Assembly (NCBI RefSeq): GCF_004551525.1
Contig: NZ_SATR01000008.1
Span: forward strand, 1 to 64,000
Direction: 5' to 3'
Source: Vibrio ouci
Lineage (GTDB): Bacteria; Pseudomonadota; Gammaproteobacteria; Enterobacterales; Vibrionaceae
DNA length: 64,000 nt
The number at the start of each line of letters is the position of its first letter. Position 1 is the stretch's first letter. Below the pieces are notes generated by a model. That model saw only the letters and a program-made list of their open reading frames with translations. It did no database searches and was not told the DNA's origin. A program made the translations under genes and the position numbers. Below are positions 43,578 to 53,229 of the stretch, piece by piece.

Positions 43578-44930
43578 CTACAGTAGAACAAGACTTAGAA
43601 TGTAAACCAGTGCCATTGCAGTCACGCCTTGAACCAGCGTTGCCATGGTTTGAGCGCGATACGCTAACCCAACTGACATGCGGCTAAACTGCGAAACCAC
43701 CCAGAAGAAGCTGTCATTGGCATGCGATACGGTCATCGCACCTGCACCAATCGCCATTACCGTTAGAACTCGTCCCATTTCAGAGTCTAGTCCCAGTTGA
43801 GCCAACATTGGCGCAACAAGTGCTGATGTTGTTACCAAAGCCACCGTCGATGAACCTTGCGCTGATTTCAACGCCGCAGCGACGATAAATGGCATAAAGA
43901 TACCCACGCCTAATGCAGATAATGTCGTTCCTAGGTATTCACCTAGCGGAGTTGCTTTTAATACAGCACCAAATGCGCCACCAGCACCTGTGATAAGTAG
44001 AATTGGCGCCGCGGCAGTAATACCTTGGCTGATGCGTTCGCCGAACTCTTCCACCTTGTTGTCGCTTTTCAGTAGGCGAACCGACAAGAACAGACCTATG
44101 ATTAACGCTGTCAGTGGCTGACCTAAGAACGACAGCACATCAAACAATGCACCATCACCCAGCGGTAAGCTTGGGAATTTAGCAATAGAGCCTAAACAGA
44201 TAAGCAAAATAGGAACGAAAATTGGGGCAAATGCTTGGCCTGCTGTTGGTAGTTCACCGTATGACGCTTTCAGCTCTTTCCAATCTTGCTTTACTTCTTC
44301 AGCGTGGTCGCCACCATCAGGTTCAACGTCTTTAAAGCGGTTGGCCCACAACATACCGGCAATCGCTGCCGTAGCTGCTACAAAGATACCGACGCCAATC
44401 ACTAAACCGAGGTTAGACTCTAGACCTAGGTTACCCGCAGCCGCAATTGGGCCCGGCGTTGGTGGCACAAAAGTATGTGTCGCATACAGACCGGTTGCTA
44501 GAGCGACACTCATCGCCACGCTGGATGTTTTTAGACGGTTAGCAAGAGACTCTTTTAGCGAGTTCAGAATAACGAAGCCCGAGTCACAAAATACTGGTAC
44601 CGATACAATGTAGCCGATGATGCTCATGGTTAACGTTGGGAAACGCTCACCCAGTACTTTAATCACCGTGTCTGCCATGGTAATCGCAGCGCCACTTTTT
44701 TCTAAGATGACACCGATGATGGTACCTAGAACAATCACTAGACCGATGTAACCTAAGATGCCACCAAAGCCAGATGCGATGGTTTTCGCGATACTGTCTG
44801 CAGGTAGGCCATAGGCAAAAGCCGCTAAAAAGGCCGCAACGATCAGTGCGAGAAAAGGGTGTAGTTTAAATTTGGTTGTTGCGAGGACGATAAAGGCTAT
44901 CACCCCCAGCAAGATTAAGATTAGACTCAT
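43578..44930 (-). CDS. GntP family permease, probable glycerate or gluconate importer
   Basis: A 450-aa permease with 12-14 spans. ATG 44930 has GGAG at six bases and starts SLILILLGVI; the frame above it has no ribosome site. Family traits are GFGGILGYIGLVIVLGTIIG near 50-70, FVPPTPGPIAAAGNLGL near 150-166, and ANDSFFWVVSQFS near 400-415, all usual in GntP/GntT proteins. The adjacent glycerate kinase points to glycerate as substrate. Confidence 0.9.
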   Translation of the reverse strand: MSLILILLGVIAFIVLATTKFKLHPFLALIVAAFLAAFAYGLPADSIAKTIASGFGGILGYIGLVIVLGTIIGVILEKSGAAITMADTVIKVLGERFPTLTMSIIGYIVSVPVFCDSGFVILNSLKESLANRLKTSSVAMSVALATGLYATHTFVPPTPGPIAAAGNLGLESNLGLVIGVGIFVAATAAIAGMLWANRFKDVEPDGGDHAEEVKQDWKELKASYGELPTAGQAFAPIFVPILLICLGSIAKFPSLPLGDGALFDVLSFLGQPLTALIIGLFLSVRLLKSDNKVEEFGERISQGITAAAPILLITGAGGAFGAVLKATPLGEYLGTTLSALGVGIFMPFIVAAALKSAQGSSTVALVTTSALVAPMLAQLGLDSEMGRVLTVMAIGAGAMTVSHANDSFFWVVSQFSRMSVGLAYRAQTMATLVQGVTAMALVYILSLVLL

Positions 44931-45111
44931 GATAACTCCGTTTATTATAGTATTCGCTCTGAACACTTAGCCTCATGCCAAACGTTCAGGTTGCCTGTAG
45001 GGACGGTGTTATTATTCAGTGAATCAAGCGCCATTCCTTTATGCAAAATGACAAATTTATCAATCCAAAGTCACTCTATAATTGTCACATTGCACAAAAC
45101 GCCTTGCTAAT

Positions 45112-46254
45112 TCATAGGCATTTCATAGCCAAATATAACTGCACCTTATGATCTAAATTATTGATTTTTAAATTAGTTACTTCTTCTATCTTCTCTAGTC
45201 GATATCGAAGTGTATTTCGGTGAATATGTAGAGCTGCACAAGTTTGAGCCAGATCGCAGTCCTGATCAAAAAATACTCGCAATGTTTTCAACAGCACGCC
45301 TTTTTCATCTTTTCTTTGCAGTAACTCTAGAGGTTCGAGCAACTGCGCGCGTCGCCATTGGTCTTGTTTTAAGCCACCAACCAACACGGCTAACTTGTGT
45401 TCCTGATAAAACAATATCGCTTGCTTACTGTTATCAGCCCCCGCCATGGTCGCTTTAGCGGTTTCATACGAACGCGCGAGTCCATCAACACCGGGAAAGT
45501 ATTGCCCCATAGCTATCTTGATCGAAAAGTCAGCTTCTTGGGCGATCCGTTTAAGCAGCTTCTTTACTCGCGCTTTTTCTTCTTCTTGATTCCAAGTGCC
45601 ATTGGTTACCGTCACTGGCTTTAGCACCACCACTTCGTTCATCGACACCGAGACAGTACCGACAATGTTGTCTCGTTCAGGGTATTCCAATAAGTGCACT
45701 AGTTTTTGCAAATGCTCTTGCGTTAATGGCTGCCCTTGCTTAGGTATCACTTTGACCGTTGCCGCGATTCTTGGCTGAGATAAATTTAAATCCAAACGCT
45801 CAGCAATCGACAACAACTGGTTTTCACTTAAAGTTGAGCCTTGAATCAACTGCAGTAACAGCTCTTCACGATGACGTTTATTCCACTGAATCTGCGCCAT
45901 CAAGGCTTCTTGTTCTATGATCAGCTCAGCGGCCATCTTGACCAGCTCACCATAGCTTCTCACTTCATCTGGCTGGCCAGAGATCCCCACCACACCAATC
46001 ACGTTGTCTTGATACACAACCGGTAAGTTAATACCTTCTTTTACCCCAATCAAAGTACTCGCAACCGTATGGTTGATTTCCACAGTGCGGTTATCATGAA
46101 TCGCTAGCAATGCCCCTTCATGAGTGCGATGTAAACGAGCGGGATCGCTTGAACCAATTATCTGTCCATTTTCATCCATCACGTTGACAGGAAACTGGAT
46201 AATCTTTGTCGCGCGCTCAACGATTTGTCTTGCGATTAACGTATTTAACTGCAT
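45112..46254 (-). CDS. cdaR: CdaR-type sugar diacid regulator
   Basis: A 380-aa regulator with the diacid_rec domain at the N-terminus (ARQIVERATKIIQFPVNVMD, GSSDPARLHRTHEGALLAI) and a PucR-like HTH at the end (DLAQTCAALHIHRNTLRYRL). E. coli CdaR activates glucarate, galactarate and glycerate genes. It lies upstream of the GntP-kinase unit on the same strand and probably activates it in response to glycerate. Confidence 0.93.
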   Translation of the reverse strand: MQLNTLIARQIVERATKIIQFPVNVMDENGQIIGSSDPARLHRTHEGALLAIHDNRTVEINHTVASTLIGVKEGINLPVVYQDNVIGVVGISGQPDEVRSYGELVKMAAELIIEQEALMAQIQWNKRHREELLLQLIQGSTLSENQLLSIAERLDLNLSQPRIAATVKVIPKQGQPLTQEHLQKLVHLLEYPERDNIVGTVSVSMNEVVVLKPVTVTNGTWNQEEEKARVKKLLKRIAQEADFSIKIAMGQYFPGVDGLARSYETAKATMAGADNSKQAILFYQEHKLAVLVGGLKQDQWRRAQLLEPLELLQRKDEKGVLLKTLRVFFDQDCDLAQTCAALHIHRNTLRYRLEKIEEVTNLKINNLDHKVQLYLAMKCL

Positions 46255-46604
46255 CTCTTTTGTTTCTCGAAACCCTACTCTTCACTAGGGTTAACATAGC
46301 ATACCTGCCCAAGCGTTTTATTGCGCCAACAGTGCATGACGTAGAGTGACCAAGAAAAAATCCCGAAGTAAGCCCGCTAGGTGCCTGCTAAGACGGAGCC
46401 CGAGGATGCTCCTACCTATTGTCTTACAACGGGAACGCGTACAAAAGGAGACGAAAAACTACGCGATTTTAAGCAATACCAATCTAACGAACATCCCTAC
46501 AGTGGAGTCACCATGATTGATACAGTTATTGAGGTGGCAGGGAGAGGAGTCCTAACCACCCCAGACGGAAACTAACCTCAACAGTTAATTTCAGCGCCCA
46601 AACC
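46255..46604. other. gene-free stretch with alternative pairing segments
   Basis: 350 bases between the cdaR start and the glxR stop. TAGGT (46378-46382) can pair with ACCTA (46414-46418), GGAGC (46395-46399) with GCTCC (46408-46412), and TAAGAC (46389-46394) with GTCTTA (46421-46426). The outer pairs exclude each other, as in a switch. A 64-codon plus-strand frame at 46381 is not convincing. The region may be a cdaR leader, a glxR 3' region or a small RNA. Confidence 0.4.
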
Positions 46605-47501
46605 TTAATCTCGGATTGAGTGGTTAGAACGCTTCTCGATTGCTTTGATAAGCGCAGAGTGATCCCAATCTTGGCCACCTAGCGCTGCGCAATCTTCAAA
46701 CAGCTCTTGCGCCGTTTGCGTGTTTGGTAGTGCGACTTCGAGCTCTTTAGCACCCGTTAGAGCCAAATCAAGGTCCTTCTGGTGAAGCGAGATTCTAAAG
46801 CCAGGATCAAACGTACCTTCAATCATACGCTCGCCGTGTACTTCTAGAATCTTCGAGCTCGCAAAGCCACCCAATAGCGCCTGACGAACGCGCGCTGGAT
46901 CAGCGCCCGCTTTCGAAGCAAAAACTAACGCTTCCGATACCGCTTCAATGTTAAGCGCTACGATGATTTGGTTAGCGACTTTACACGTTTGACCTGCTCC
47001 GTTTTCACCCACTAGCGTAATGTTTTTGCCCATCACCTCGAACAGTGGACGTGCCTTATCGAATGCTTGTTGAGAGCCACCAACCATGATGCTCAGTGCC
47101 GCGTTGATCGCGCCAACTTCACCACCAGATACCGGAGCGTCAAGGTACTGTGCGCCGCTTTCATTAACGCGAGCTGCAATCGCTTTGGTTGCCATTGGCG
47201 AGATAGAGCTCATGTCGATAACCAGTTTACCTTCTGCGCCACCTGCAGTTAGGCCCGCTTCGACACCGTTATCACCAAATAGCACATCTTCGACTTGTGG
47301 CGTGTTTGGTACCATCAAGATAACCACATCTGCCGCTTCTGTTGCTGCTTGAGCAGAATTCACCACCTGAGCACCTGCATCAACAAGGTCTTGGGGCGCT
47401 GGGTTAAAGTGATCAGACAACACCAACTCATAGCCCGCTTTTTGTAGATTCGCGGCCATTGGGCGGCCCATAATACCTGTACCAATAAATGCAATTTTCA
47501 T
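46605..47501 (-). CDS. glxR: tartronate semialdehyde reductase
   Basis: A 298-aa beta-hydroxyacid dehydrogenase. MKIAFIGTGIMGRPMAANL is the NAD-binding start, which begins at ATG 47501 after GGAGAAC. DAPVSGGEVGAINAALSIMV carries the substrate-binding signature (near 115-134), and CKVANQIIVALNIEAVSEAL holds the catalytic Lys near 170. It reduces tartronate semialdehyde to glycerate, the product passed to the nearby kinase. It follows hyi by 51 bases. Confidence 0.95.
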   Translation of the reverse strand: MKIAFIGTGIMGRPMAANLQKAGYELVLSDHFNPAPQDLVDAGAQVVNSAQAATEAADVVILMVPNTPQVEDVLFGDNGVEAGLTAGGAEGKLVIDMSSISPMATKAIAARVNESGAQYLDAPVSGGEVGAINAALSIMVGGSQQAFDKARPLFEVMGKNITLVGENGAGQTCKVANQIIVALNIEAVSEALVFASKAGADPARVRQALLGGFASSKILEVHGERMIEGTFDPGFRISLHQKDLDLALTGAKELEVALPNTQTAQELFEDCAALGGQDWDHSALIKAIEKRSNHSIRD

Positions 47502-47552
47502 AATCTGTTCTCCGTAACGTTTGCCCACCACTGTCGATGGGCATTCACCGCA

Positions 47553-48329
47553 TTAGCGGTATAGGTTGATCCAATCTAGACCTTCAGTCGTGGTGGTTTT
47601 CGGCTTGTATTCACAGCCCACCCAACCCTGATAACCAAGGTCATCTAAATGCTTTAGAACGAACGGGTAGTTGATTTCACCCGTACCCGGCTCATGACGA
47701 CCTGGGTTGTCGGCCAATTGAACGTGCGCAATTTGGTCGATGTTTGCCGTCATAGTTGGGGTAAGGTCCCCTTCCATGATCTGCATGTGGTAGATGTCAT
47801 ACTGGATAAACAAGTTATCGCTGCCGACTTCTTTAATCACCGCTTTGGCTTGCTCTGTGGTATTGAGGAAGAAACCCGGAATATCACGGGTGTTGATCGC
47901 TTCAATCACCAAGCGAATACCCGCTTCTTTCAATGCTTGCGTGGCATAACGTAAGTTGATGACGAACGCAGCGTGGGCATCGTGCTCACTTACCCCTTGT
48001 GGAACGATCCCTGCGAGGCAGTTGATTTGGGTATTACCCAATACTTTGGCGTATTCAATGGCCTTGGCGACCCCAGCTTGGAACTCTTCAATTCGCTTTG
48101 GGTCCACCGCGATACCGCGCTCGCCCGCTTCCCAATCGCCGGCCGGAAAGTTGAACAGCACTTGGGTAAGTTGGTTTTCATCTAGCTTCTCCTTAATTTG
48201 CTTTGCTTCCAGCGCATAAGGGAAAAGATACTCCACACCTTGAAAGCCAGCTTTTGCTGCGGCTTCAAAGCGATCTTCAAATTCCAGTTCGGTAAATAAC
48301 ATGGATAAATTTGCTGCAAACTTTGCCAT
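47553..48329 (-). CDS. hyi: hydroxypyruvate isomerase
   Basis: A 258-aa TIM barrel of the Hyi family, interconverting hydroxypyruvate and tartronate semialdehyde. MLFTELEFEDRFEAAAKAGF, IEAINTRDIPGFFLNT near 140 (Glu ligand), and QYDIYHMQIMEGDL near 178 are typical, with CEYKPKTTTTEGLDW at the end. It sits between gcl and glxR in the usual order, 22 bases after gcl. Confidence 0.95.
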   Translation of the reverse strand: MAKFAANLSMLFTELEFEDRFEAAAKAGFQGVEYLFPYALEAKQIKEKLDENQLTQVLFNFPAGDWEAGERGIAVDPKRIEEFQAGVAKAIEYAKVLGNTQINCLAGIVPQGVSEHDAHAAFVINLRYATQALKEAGIRLVIEAINTRDIPGFFLNTTEQAKAVIKEVGSDNLFIQYDIYHMQIMEGDLTPTMTANIDQIAHVQLADNPGRHEPGTGEINYPFVLKHLDDLGYQGWVGCEYKPKTTTTEGLDWINLYR

Positions 48330-48351
48330 TGTGATTTCCTTTTATTCCTAA

Positions 48352-50127
48352 TTAGCCACGATGAATCAGTGCGGTTGGCGCATCGTCTGCATTTTCAGCA
48401 AGCGCTTCAAATTCATTGATTGCGTTAATTTCAACACCCATTGCAATGTTGGTTACGCGCTCTAGAATCACTTCAACTACGACGGGTACTTTGTGCTTGT
48501 TCATCAGCTCTTTCGCTTCTGCGAATGCCGCTTGCATCTGCTCAGGGTCCGTTACACGAATCGCTTTACAACCTAAGCCTTCTACAACCGTTACGTGGTC
48601 AACACCGTAGCCGTTTAGCTCTGGGGCGTTTTGGTTTTCAAAGGCCAGTTGCACACAGTAATCGATATCAAATTGACGCTGCGCTTGACGAATCAGACCT
48701 AGGTAAGAGTTGTTCACCAATACGTGGATATAAGGCAGATTGAACTGCGCACCGACCGCTAATTCTTCAATCATGAACTGGAAGTCGTAGTCACCTGAAA
48801 TCGCTACGATGTCACGATTAGGATCCGCAGCACGTACACCCAATGCGGCTGGTGTCGTCCAACCTAATGGACCCGCCTGACCACAGTTAATCCAGTGACG
48901 AGGCTTGTAGACATGTAGGAATTGCGCAGCAGCAATCTGCGAGAGACCGATGGTGCTGACGTAACATGTATCGCGATCGAACGCTTTGTTCATCTCTTCA
49001 TAAACACGCATTGGTTTGATTGGTGCATCTGTGTAATGCGTTTTACGTAGCATGGTTGCTTTACGCTGCTGACATTCGCCTACCCACGCGCTGCGGTTTG
49101 GCAACTTGCCTGCGTCACGCCATTCACGCGCCACTTCGACTAATAGCTCTAGCGCTGCTTTTGCATCAGACACAATGCCTAAATCTGGACAGAACACGCG
49201 ACCAATTTGCGTTGGTTCAATATCAACGTGAACAAACTTACGCCCTTTGGTGTACACATCCAGTGAACCGGTATGACGGTTCGCCCAGCGGTTACCAATA
49301 CCAAATACGAAGTCAGACTCCAACATGGTCGCATTACCGTAACGGTGCGACGTTTGTAGACCAACCATACCTGCCATCAGTTCATGATCATCAGCGATAG
49401 AACCCCAACCCATCAAAGTTGGTACGACAGGTACGCCCGTGATTTCAGCGAACTGTTGCAACAGCTCTTCAGCGCCAGCGTTAATGACGCCACCACCAGA
49501 AACGATCAGTGGATTGGCAGACTCACACATCATCTCCAGCGCTTTCTCAACTTGAGCACGAGTCGCTTTTGGTTGATACGCTTCCAATGGTTCATAGGTA
49601 TCGATATCAAACTCGATTTCCGTTAGCTGAACATCAAGCGGAAGGTCGATAAGTACAGGGCCAGGGCGACCTGAGCGCATCAAATGAAACGCTTGCTGGA
49701 ATGCACGTGGCACCTGTGCGGGTTCTAGAACAGTCGTTGCCCACTTAGTGACAGGCTTAGCAATAGATTCAATGTCTACCGCTTGGAAATCTTCTTTATG
49801 TAAACGAGCGCGTGGCGCCTGACCGGTAATACATAAGATTGGAATTGAGTCAGCCGACGCTGAGTACAAACCCGTGATCATATCGGTACCTGCAGGGCCC
49901 GATGTACCGATACAAACACCAATATTGTCTTGATTTGTACGGGTATAACCTTCTGCCATGTGCGACGCACCTTCAACGTGACGCGCCAGTACATGATCAA
50001 TACCACCAAGCTTTTTCATTGCTGCGTACATAGGGTTAATGGCTGCGCCAGGGACGCCGAAGGCAATGTCTACACCTTCCTTTTTCAACACTTCTACCGC
50101 TGCTTCAATTGCCTTCATCTTTGCCAT
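48352..50127 (-). CDS. gcl: glyoxylate carboligase
   Basis: A 591-aa ThDP enzyme that joins two glyoxylates to tartronate semialdehyde and CO2. [17 protein letters not shown] and [17 protein letters not shown] open the protein; Val51 replaces the catalytic Glu of other ThDP enzymes exactly as in E. coli Gcl, which also confirms ATG 50127 (GGAGG five bases before). The ThDP site is [12 protein letters not shown] with [13 protein letters not shown] palindrome, ATTGTATACAAT, lies 17 bases upstream. Confidence 0.96.
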   Translation of the reverse strand: MAKMKAIEAAVEVLKKEGVDIAFGVPGAAINPMYAAMKKLGGIDHVLARHVEGASHMAEGYTRTNQDNIGVCIGTSGPAGTDMITGLYSASADSIPILCITGQAPRARLHKEDFQAVDIESIAKPVTKWATTVLEPAQVPRAFQQAFHLMRSGRPGPVLIDLPLDVQLTEIEFDIDTYEPLEAYQPKATRAQVEKALEMMCESANPLIVSGGGVINAGAEELLQQFAEITGVPVVPTLMGWGSIADDHELMAGMVGLQTSHRYGNATMLESDFVFGIGNRWANRHTGSLDVYTKGRKFVHVDIEPTQIGRVFCPDLGIVSDAKAALELLVEVAREWRDAGKLPNRSAWVGECQQRKATMLRKTHYTDAPIKPMRVYEEMNKAFDRDTCYVSTIGLSQIAAAQFLHVYKPRHWINCGQAGPLGWTTPAALGVRAADPNRDIVAISGDYDFQFMIEELAVGAQFNLPYIHVLVNNSYLGLIRQAQRQFDIDYCVQLAFENQNAPELNGYGVDHVTVVEGLGCKAIRVTDPEQMQAAFAEAKELMNKHKVPVVVEVILERVTNIAMGVEINAINEFEALAENADDAPTALIHRG

Positions 50128-50143
50128 GTGAACCTCCATTTCG

Positions 50144-50155
50144 ATTGTATACAAT
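50144..50155. promoter_or_regulatory. palindrome ahead of gcl
   Basis: ATTGTATACAAT, a perfect 12-bp palindrome of the TTGTnnnACAA kind bound by GntR/FadR-type regulators, just ahead of gcl on the minus strand. Confidence 0.5.
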
Positions 50156-50395
50156 TCAAAGATACTTTGTGTACTATGAATCATATTCAGAATTTGGCAA
50201 CCCCTAAATGCAACATTTTTTCAACATTGAACAGTTAATCTAAGTGATCACTAACCCTGAAAACCCTAGAAATCATTGCTTTACATAAAATATCTTCACG
50301 TAAAAATAATTTCCCAGAAGAACAAATGAAAAATTAATGTTAAATACCCTTTGATTGTTTACATAAATTGAAATATAAGTATTCGTGAAAGGTAG

Positions 50396-50411
50396 ATTTT
50401 GTACACAAAAT
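50396..50411. promoter_or_regulatory. palindrome ahead of aceB
   Basis: ATTTTGT, AC, ACAAAAT: 7-bp arms, 29 bases before the aceB start, similar to the gcl site. Confidence 0.5.
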
Positions 50412-50440
50412 CATTCGGTATTGTTTAAAGGAGACGAACA

Positions 50441-52069
50441 ATGAGTCTGAACGATGTAGCAGAAAAAGAAGAAACTGCTTGTCTGCGCGTAGTCGGTAAT
50501 ATGGACAACCCAGAATACCAAACCATCCTATCTAAAGAGGCACTCTCTTTCCTAACCAAACTGGTCGAGAAGTTTGCCCCGCGTAGAGATGCCCTACTAC
50601 AAGCCCGCAAAGAACAACAACAACGCTATGATGCGGGTCAATTACCTAACTTTCGCTCTGATACCCAAGCGATTCGTGACAACAAAAGCTGGAAGGTAGC
50701 AACACCACCGGCTGAGTTACTGGATCGTCGCGTAGAGATCACCGGTCCTGTTGACCGTAAAATGGTGATCAACGCTCTTAACTCTGGCGCGAAAGTATTT
50801 ATGTGCTGTTTCGAAGATGCCTCTTCTCCGACTTGGGAGAATATGGTTGAGGGACAGATCAACCTGCGCGATGCGAATGCAAGAACCATCAGTTATCACG
50901 ACCAAGCGAAAAACAAACATTATCAGCTTAGTGATGACCCTGCTTTATTGATTGCCCGTCCACGAGGCCTGCACCTGCCGGAGCAATCAATTCAATACGC
51001 AAACAAGCCTATTCCAGGTTGTTTGATGGATTTCGCACTCTACTTCTATCACAACTACCTGACCCGCGCTGAGCAAGGGTTGGGCGTGTATTACTACATT
51101 CCAAAGCTAGAAAGCATGGAAGAGGCCCAGTGGTGGGATGATGTTTTCTCGTTTACCGAAGACTACTTTGGCGTTCAACGCGGCACGATCCGCGCGACCG
51201 TACTGATCGAAACCTTGCCAGCGGTTTTCCAAATGGATGAGATGCTTTACGCCATGCGTGATCATATTGTCGCGATGAACTGCGGCCGCTGGGATTACAT
51301 CTTCAGCTACATTAAAACGCTGAAAAATCACGCCGATCGCATTCTGCCTGACCGTCATGTAGTCGGTATGGATAAAGAATTCCTCAATGCCTATAGCCAA
51401 CTGCTAGTTCGCACCTGCCACCAGCGTGGCGCACTCGCAATGGGCGGTATGTCGGCGTTTATTCCAGCTAAAGAGCCCGCTGAAATGTCACGAGTAACCG
51501 CCAAAGTTATCGAAGACAAAGAGCGCGAATCTCGCAATGGTCACGATGGCACTTGGGTTGCGCACCCAGCGTTGGTTGATTTAGCCATGTCGGTGTTTGA
51601 GAAGAACCTTGATGGCAAGCCAAACCAATTAGACTTTGTCAGCCCTTCACATGAAATTGGCGCTGACATTCTACTCAAACCTTGTGATGGTACTCGTGAT
51701 GAAGCGGGCGTACGTAAGAACATTCGTATCGCGCTTTACTACATCGAGGCTTGGATTCAAGGTCACGGCTGCGTACCAATCTACGGCTTAATGGAAGACG
51801 CCGCTACCGCAGAAATTTCGCGCGCCAACATCTGGCAATGGATCCACCATAGTGTGGCTCTCGATGATGGCCAAATTTTTACTAAAGAGCTGTTCCACAC
51901 TTGGTTATACCAAGAGCTCGACACTATCAAACAGGAAGTGGGTGATACTCGTTATGCAGCAGGCCGCTTTGAACAAACTGCTGACCTTTTCTTCGAGTTG
52001 TCTACCGCAGAAGAGTTCGCCACCTTCCTGACCTTACCAAGCTATCAGTTTCTTCATGGGACTGAGTAA
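50441..52069 (+). CDS. aceB: malate synthase A
   Basis: A 542-aa malate synthase A that condenses glyoxylate with acetyl-CoA. FAPRRDALLQARKEQQQRYD at the N-terminus, CCFEDASSPTWENMVEGQIN near 125, IARPRGLHLPE near 170, GRWDYIFSYIKT near 285, and the C-terminal CVPIYGLMEDAATAEISRAN region with the catalytic Asp are all present. There is no isocitrate lyase gene next to it; in this position it serves glyoxylate made elsewhere, in parallel with gcl. Confidence 0.96.
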   Translation: MSLNDVAEKEETACLRVVGNMDNPEYQTILSKEALSFLTKLVEKFAPRRDALLQARKEQQQRYDAGQLPNFRSDTQAIRDNKSWKVATPPAELLDRRVEITGPVDRKMVINALNSGAKVFMCCFEDASSPTWENMVEGQINLRDANARTISYHDQAKNKHYQLSDDPALLIARPRGLHLPEQSIQYANKPIPGCLMDFALYFYHNYLTRAEQGLGVYYYIPKLESMEEAQWWDDVFSFTEDYFGVQRGTIRATVLIETLPAVFQMDEMLYAMRDHIVAMNCGRWDYIFSYIKTLKNHADRILPDRHVVGMDKEFLNAYSQLLVRTCHQRGALAMGGMSAFIPAKEPAEMSRVTAKVIEDKERESRNGHDGTWVAHPALVDLAMSVFEKNLDGKPNQLDFVSPSHEIGADILLKPCDGTRDEAGVRKNIRIALYYIEAWIQGHGCVPIYGLMEDAATAEISRANIWQWIHHSVALDDGQIFTKELFHTWLYQELDTIKQEVGDTRYAAGRFEQTADLFFELSTAEEFATFLTLPSYQFLHGTE

Positions 52070-52118
52070 TACCTGAGGGCTCTGTGAGCCCAAAAGGTAG
52101 CACACAACAGGAGATAAC

Positions 52119-52556
52119 ATGGGAAGTTTAACTCTAGATCAAGCATTGAGTGTCATTGACGGCACCTTTCAAGCCGGTTCAAAAACCAAAAGTGCACCAC
52201 TGACAGTCGCTGTCCTTGATAGTGGCGGAAAGCTCATCTCTCTCCAACGTCAAGATGGTTCCAGTATGATGCGACCAGATATCGCTATTGCCAAAGCTTG
52301 GGGAGCACTCGCACTTGGCTGTTCTTCACGTAAGCTGGCGCAAGATGCCGATAACCGACCAGCATTCATCTCTGCTGTTAATGTTCTCGCACACGGTAAT
52401 ATGGTTCCCGTTCCGGGAGGCTTATTGATTCGAGATGCCGAGCAAAACATCTTGGGTGCAGTGGGAGTAAGTGGCGACCTATCAGATATAGATGAGAGCT
52501 GCGCCCTTGGTGGCATCGACCATGCCCAACTCTATTGCGATGAAACGCTCTCTTAG
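52119..52556 (+). CDS. glcG: GlcG/HbpS family protein
   Basis: A 145-aa protein of the heme-degrading/GlcG family (DUF336). SAPLTVAVLDSGGKLISLQR near 27-46, DGSSMMRPDIAIAKAWGALA, and VPVPGGLLIRDAEQNILGAV near 95-114 are typical. In E. coli, glcG sits in the glycolate oxidase operon with malate synthase G. Here it follows aceB by 49 bases, a similar link to glyoxylate metabolism. Biochemical role uncertain. Confidence 0.88.
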   Translation: MGSLTLDQALSVIDGTFQAGSKTKSAPLTVAVLDSGGKLISLQRQDGSSMMRPDIAIAKAWGALALGCSSRKLAQDADNRPAFISAVNVLAHGNMVPVPGGLLIRDAEQNILGAVGVSGDLSDIDESCALGGIDHAQLYCDETLS

Positions 52557-52582
52557 TAACTTCCTAGTGTCTACCGACCAAC

Positions 52583-52610
52583 AAAAACGCCCTCAATTGA
52601 GGGCGTTTTT
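52583..52610. terminator. perfect bidirectional terminator
   Basis: AAAAACGCCCTCAA and its complement, 14 bp without mismatch, between the convergent glcG and marR-type genes. Confidence 0.92.
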
Positions 52611-52626
52611 TAATCTTGATTCCGCG

Positions 52627-53109
52627 TTATTCGTACTGAGTCAACCAACCCTTTAGCAAGGTATTGATCTGCTTCTTCTGGTTTGTGTTCATTCCTTTAA
52701 CAAGCTTAGCCTGCACAGCGGCATGCTCTTCAATAATCTTATCAATCAGAATGAAACCATCTTGAGTCAGTTGAACAGTAACACTGCGGCGATCTTCTTT
52801 GCTATGTTCACGGATAATCAGCTGTTTCTTTTCCAGCTTATCGAGTCGATTGGTCATTGCACCCGATGTCAGCATCATCGAATCAATCAATTCTGACGGG
52901 GTAAGGCAAAAAGACTCTCCGCTTCGACGCAAAGTCGCCAGGACATCAAATTCCCCCAGCTTCAAATCATAGCGCTTGTGTAACTGAGCAACTTCCGTCT
53001 CCATATACTTAGCGATACGCATCAAACGGCCCATAATGGCCATTGGCTCAGTATCTAACTCTGGCTTTTCCTTAGCCCACTGCTCAACTACTCTTTCAAT
53101 AGCGTCCAT
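52627..53109 (-). CDS. MarR family regulator
   Basis: A 160-aa winged-helix protein. The recognition part is SFCLTPSELIDSMMLTSGAM, followed by the wing HSKEDRRSVTVQLTQDG. ATG 53109 is chosen; the frame above it runs into the operators. Two AAGTATCTT-n6-AAGATA sites occur in the divergent gap with the EamA gene. It likely represses the exporter and itself. Confidence 0.9.
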   Translation of the reverse strand: MDAIERVVEQWAKEKPELDTEPMAIMGRLMRIAKYMETEVAQLHKRYDLKLGEFDVLATLRRSGESFCLTPSELIDSMMLTSGAMTNRLDKLEKKQLIIREHSKEDRRSVTVQLTQDGFILIDKIIEEHAAVQAKLVKGMNTNQKKQINTLLKGWLTQYE

Positions 53110-53142
53110 GAAAATTTGTCTCCAGTAACAAAATGTCGTTCT

Positions 53143-53166
53143 AAGTATCTTAACATAAAGATACTT
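53143..53166. promoter_or_regulatory. MarR operator 1
   Basis: AAGTATCTT, six bases, AAGATACTT: a perfect 9-bp inverted repeat upstream of the MarR start. Confidence 0.8.
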
Positions 53167-53201
53167 TACAAACATCGATTTTAGGCGTACATTCACCACA
53201 A

Positions 53202-53225
53202 AAGTATCTTAACGTAAAGATAAGT
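53202..53225. promoter_or_regulatory. MarR operator 2, just ahead of the EamA start
   Basis: AAGTATCTT, six bases, AAGATAAGT: almost the same 24-base site repeated 59 bases away, ending 4 bases before the exporter start, so it covers the ribosome binding region. Confidence 0.75.
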
Positions 53226-53229
53226 ACCT

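Larger units (their letters stand above)
50128..50440. promoter_or_regulatory. gcl-aceB divergent control region
   Basis: 313 gene-free, AT-rich bases between divergent glyoxylate genes. It carries related palindromes at 50144-50155 and 50396-50411, one next to each start, so both units are likely under a shared regulator encoded outside this window. Confidence 0.55.

Noticed and set aside
46381..46575. 64-aa plus-strand frame in the glxR-cdaR gap
   Set aside because: No ribosome site, no hydrophobic or domain pattern, and codon use looks random; the stretch is better explained by its pairing segments.
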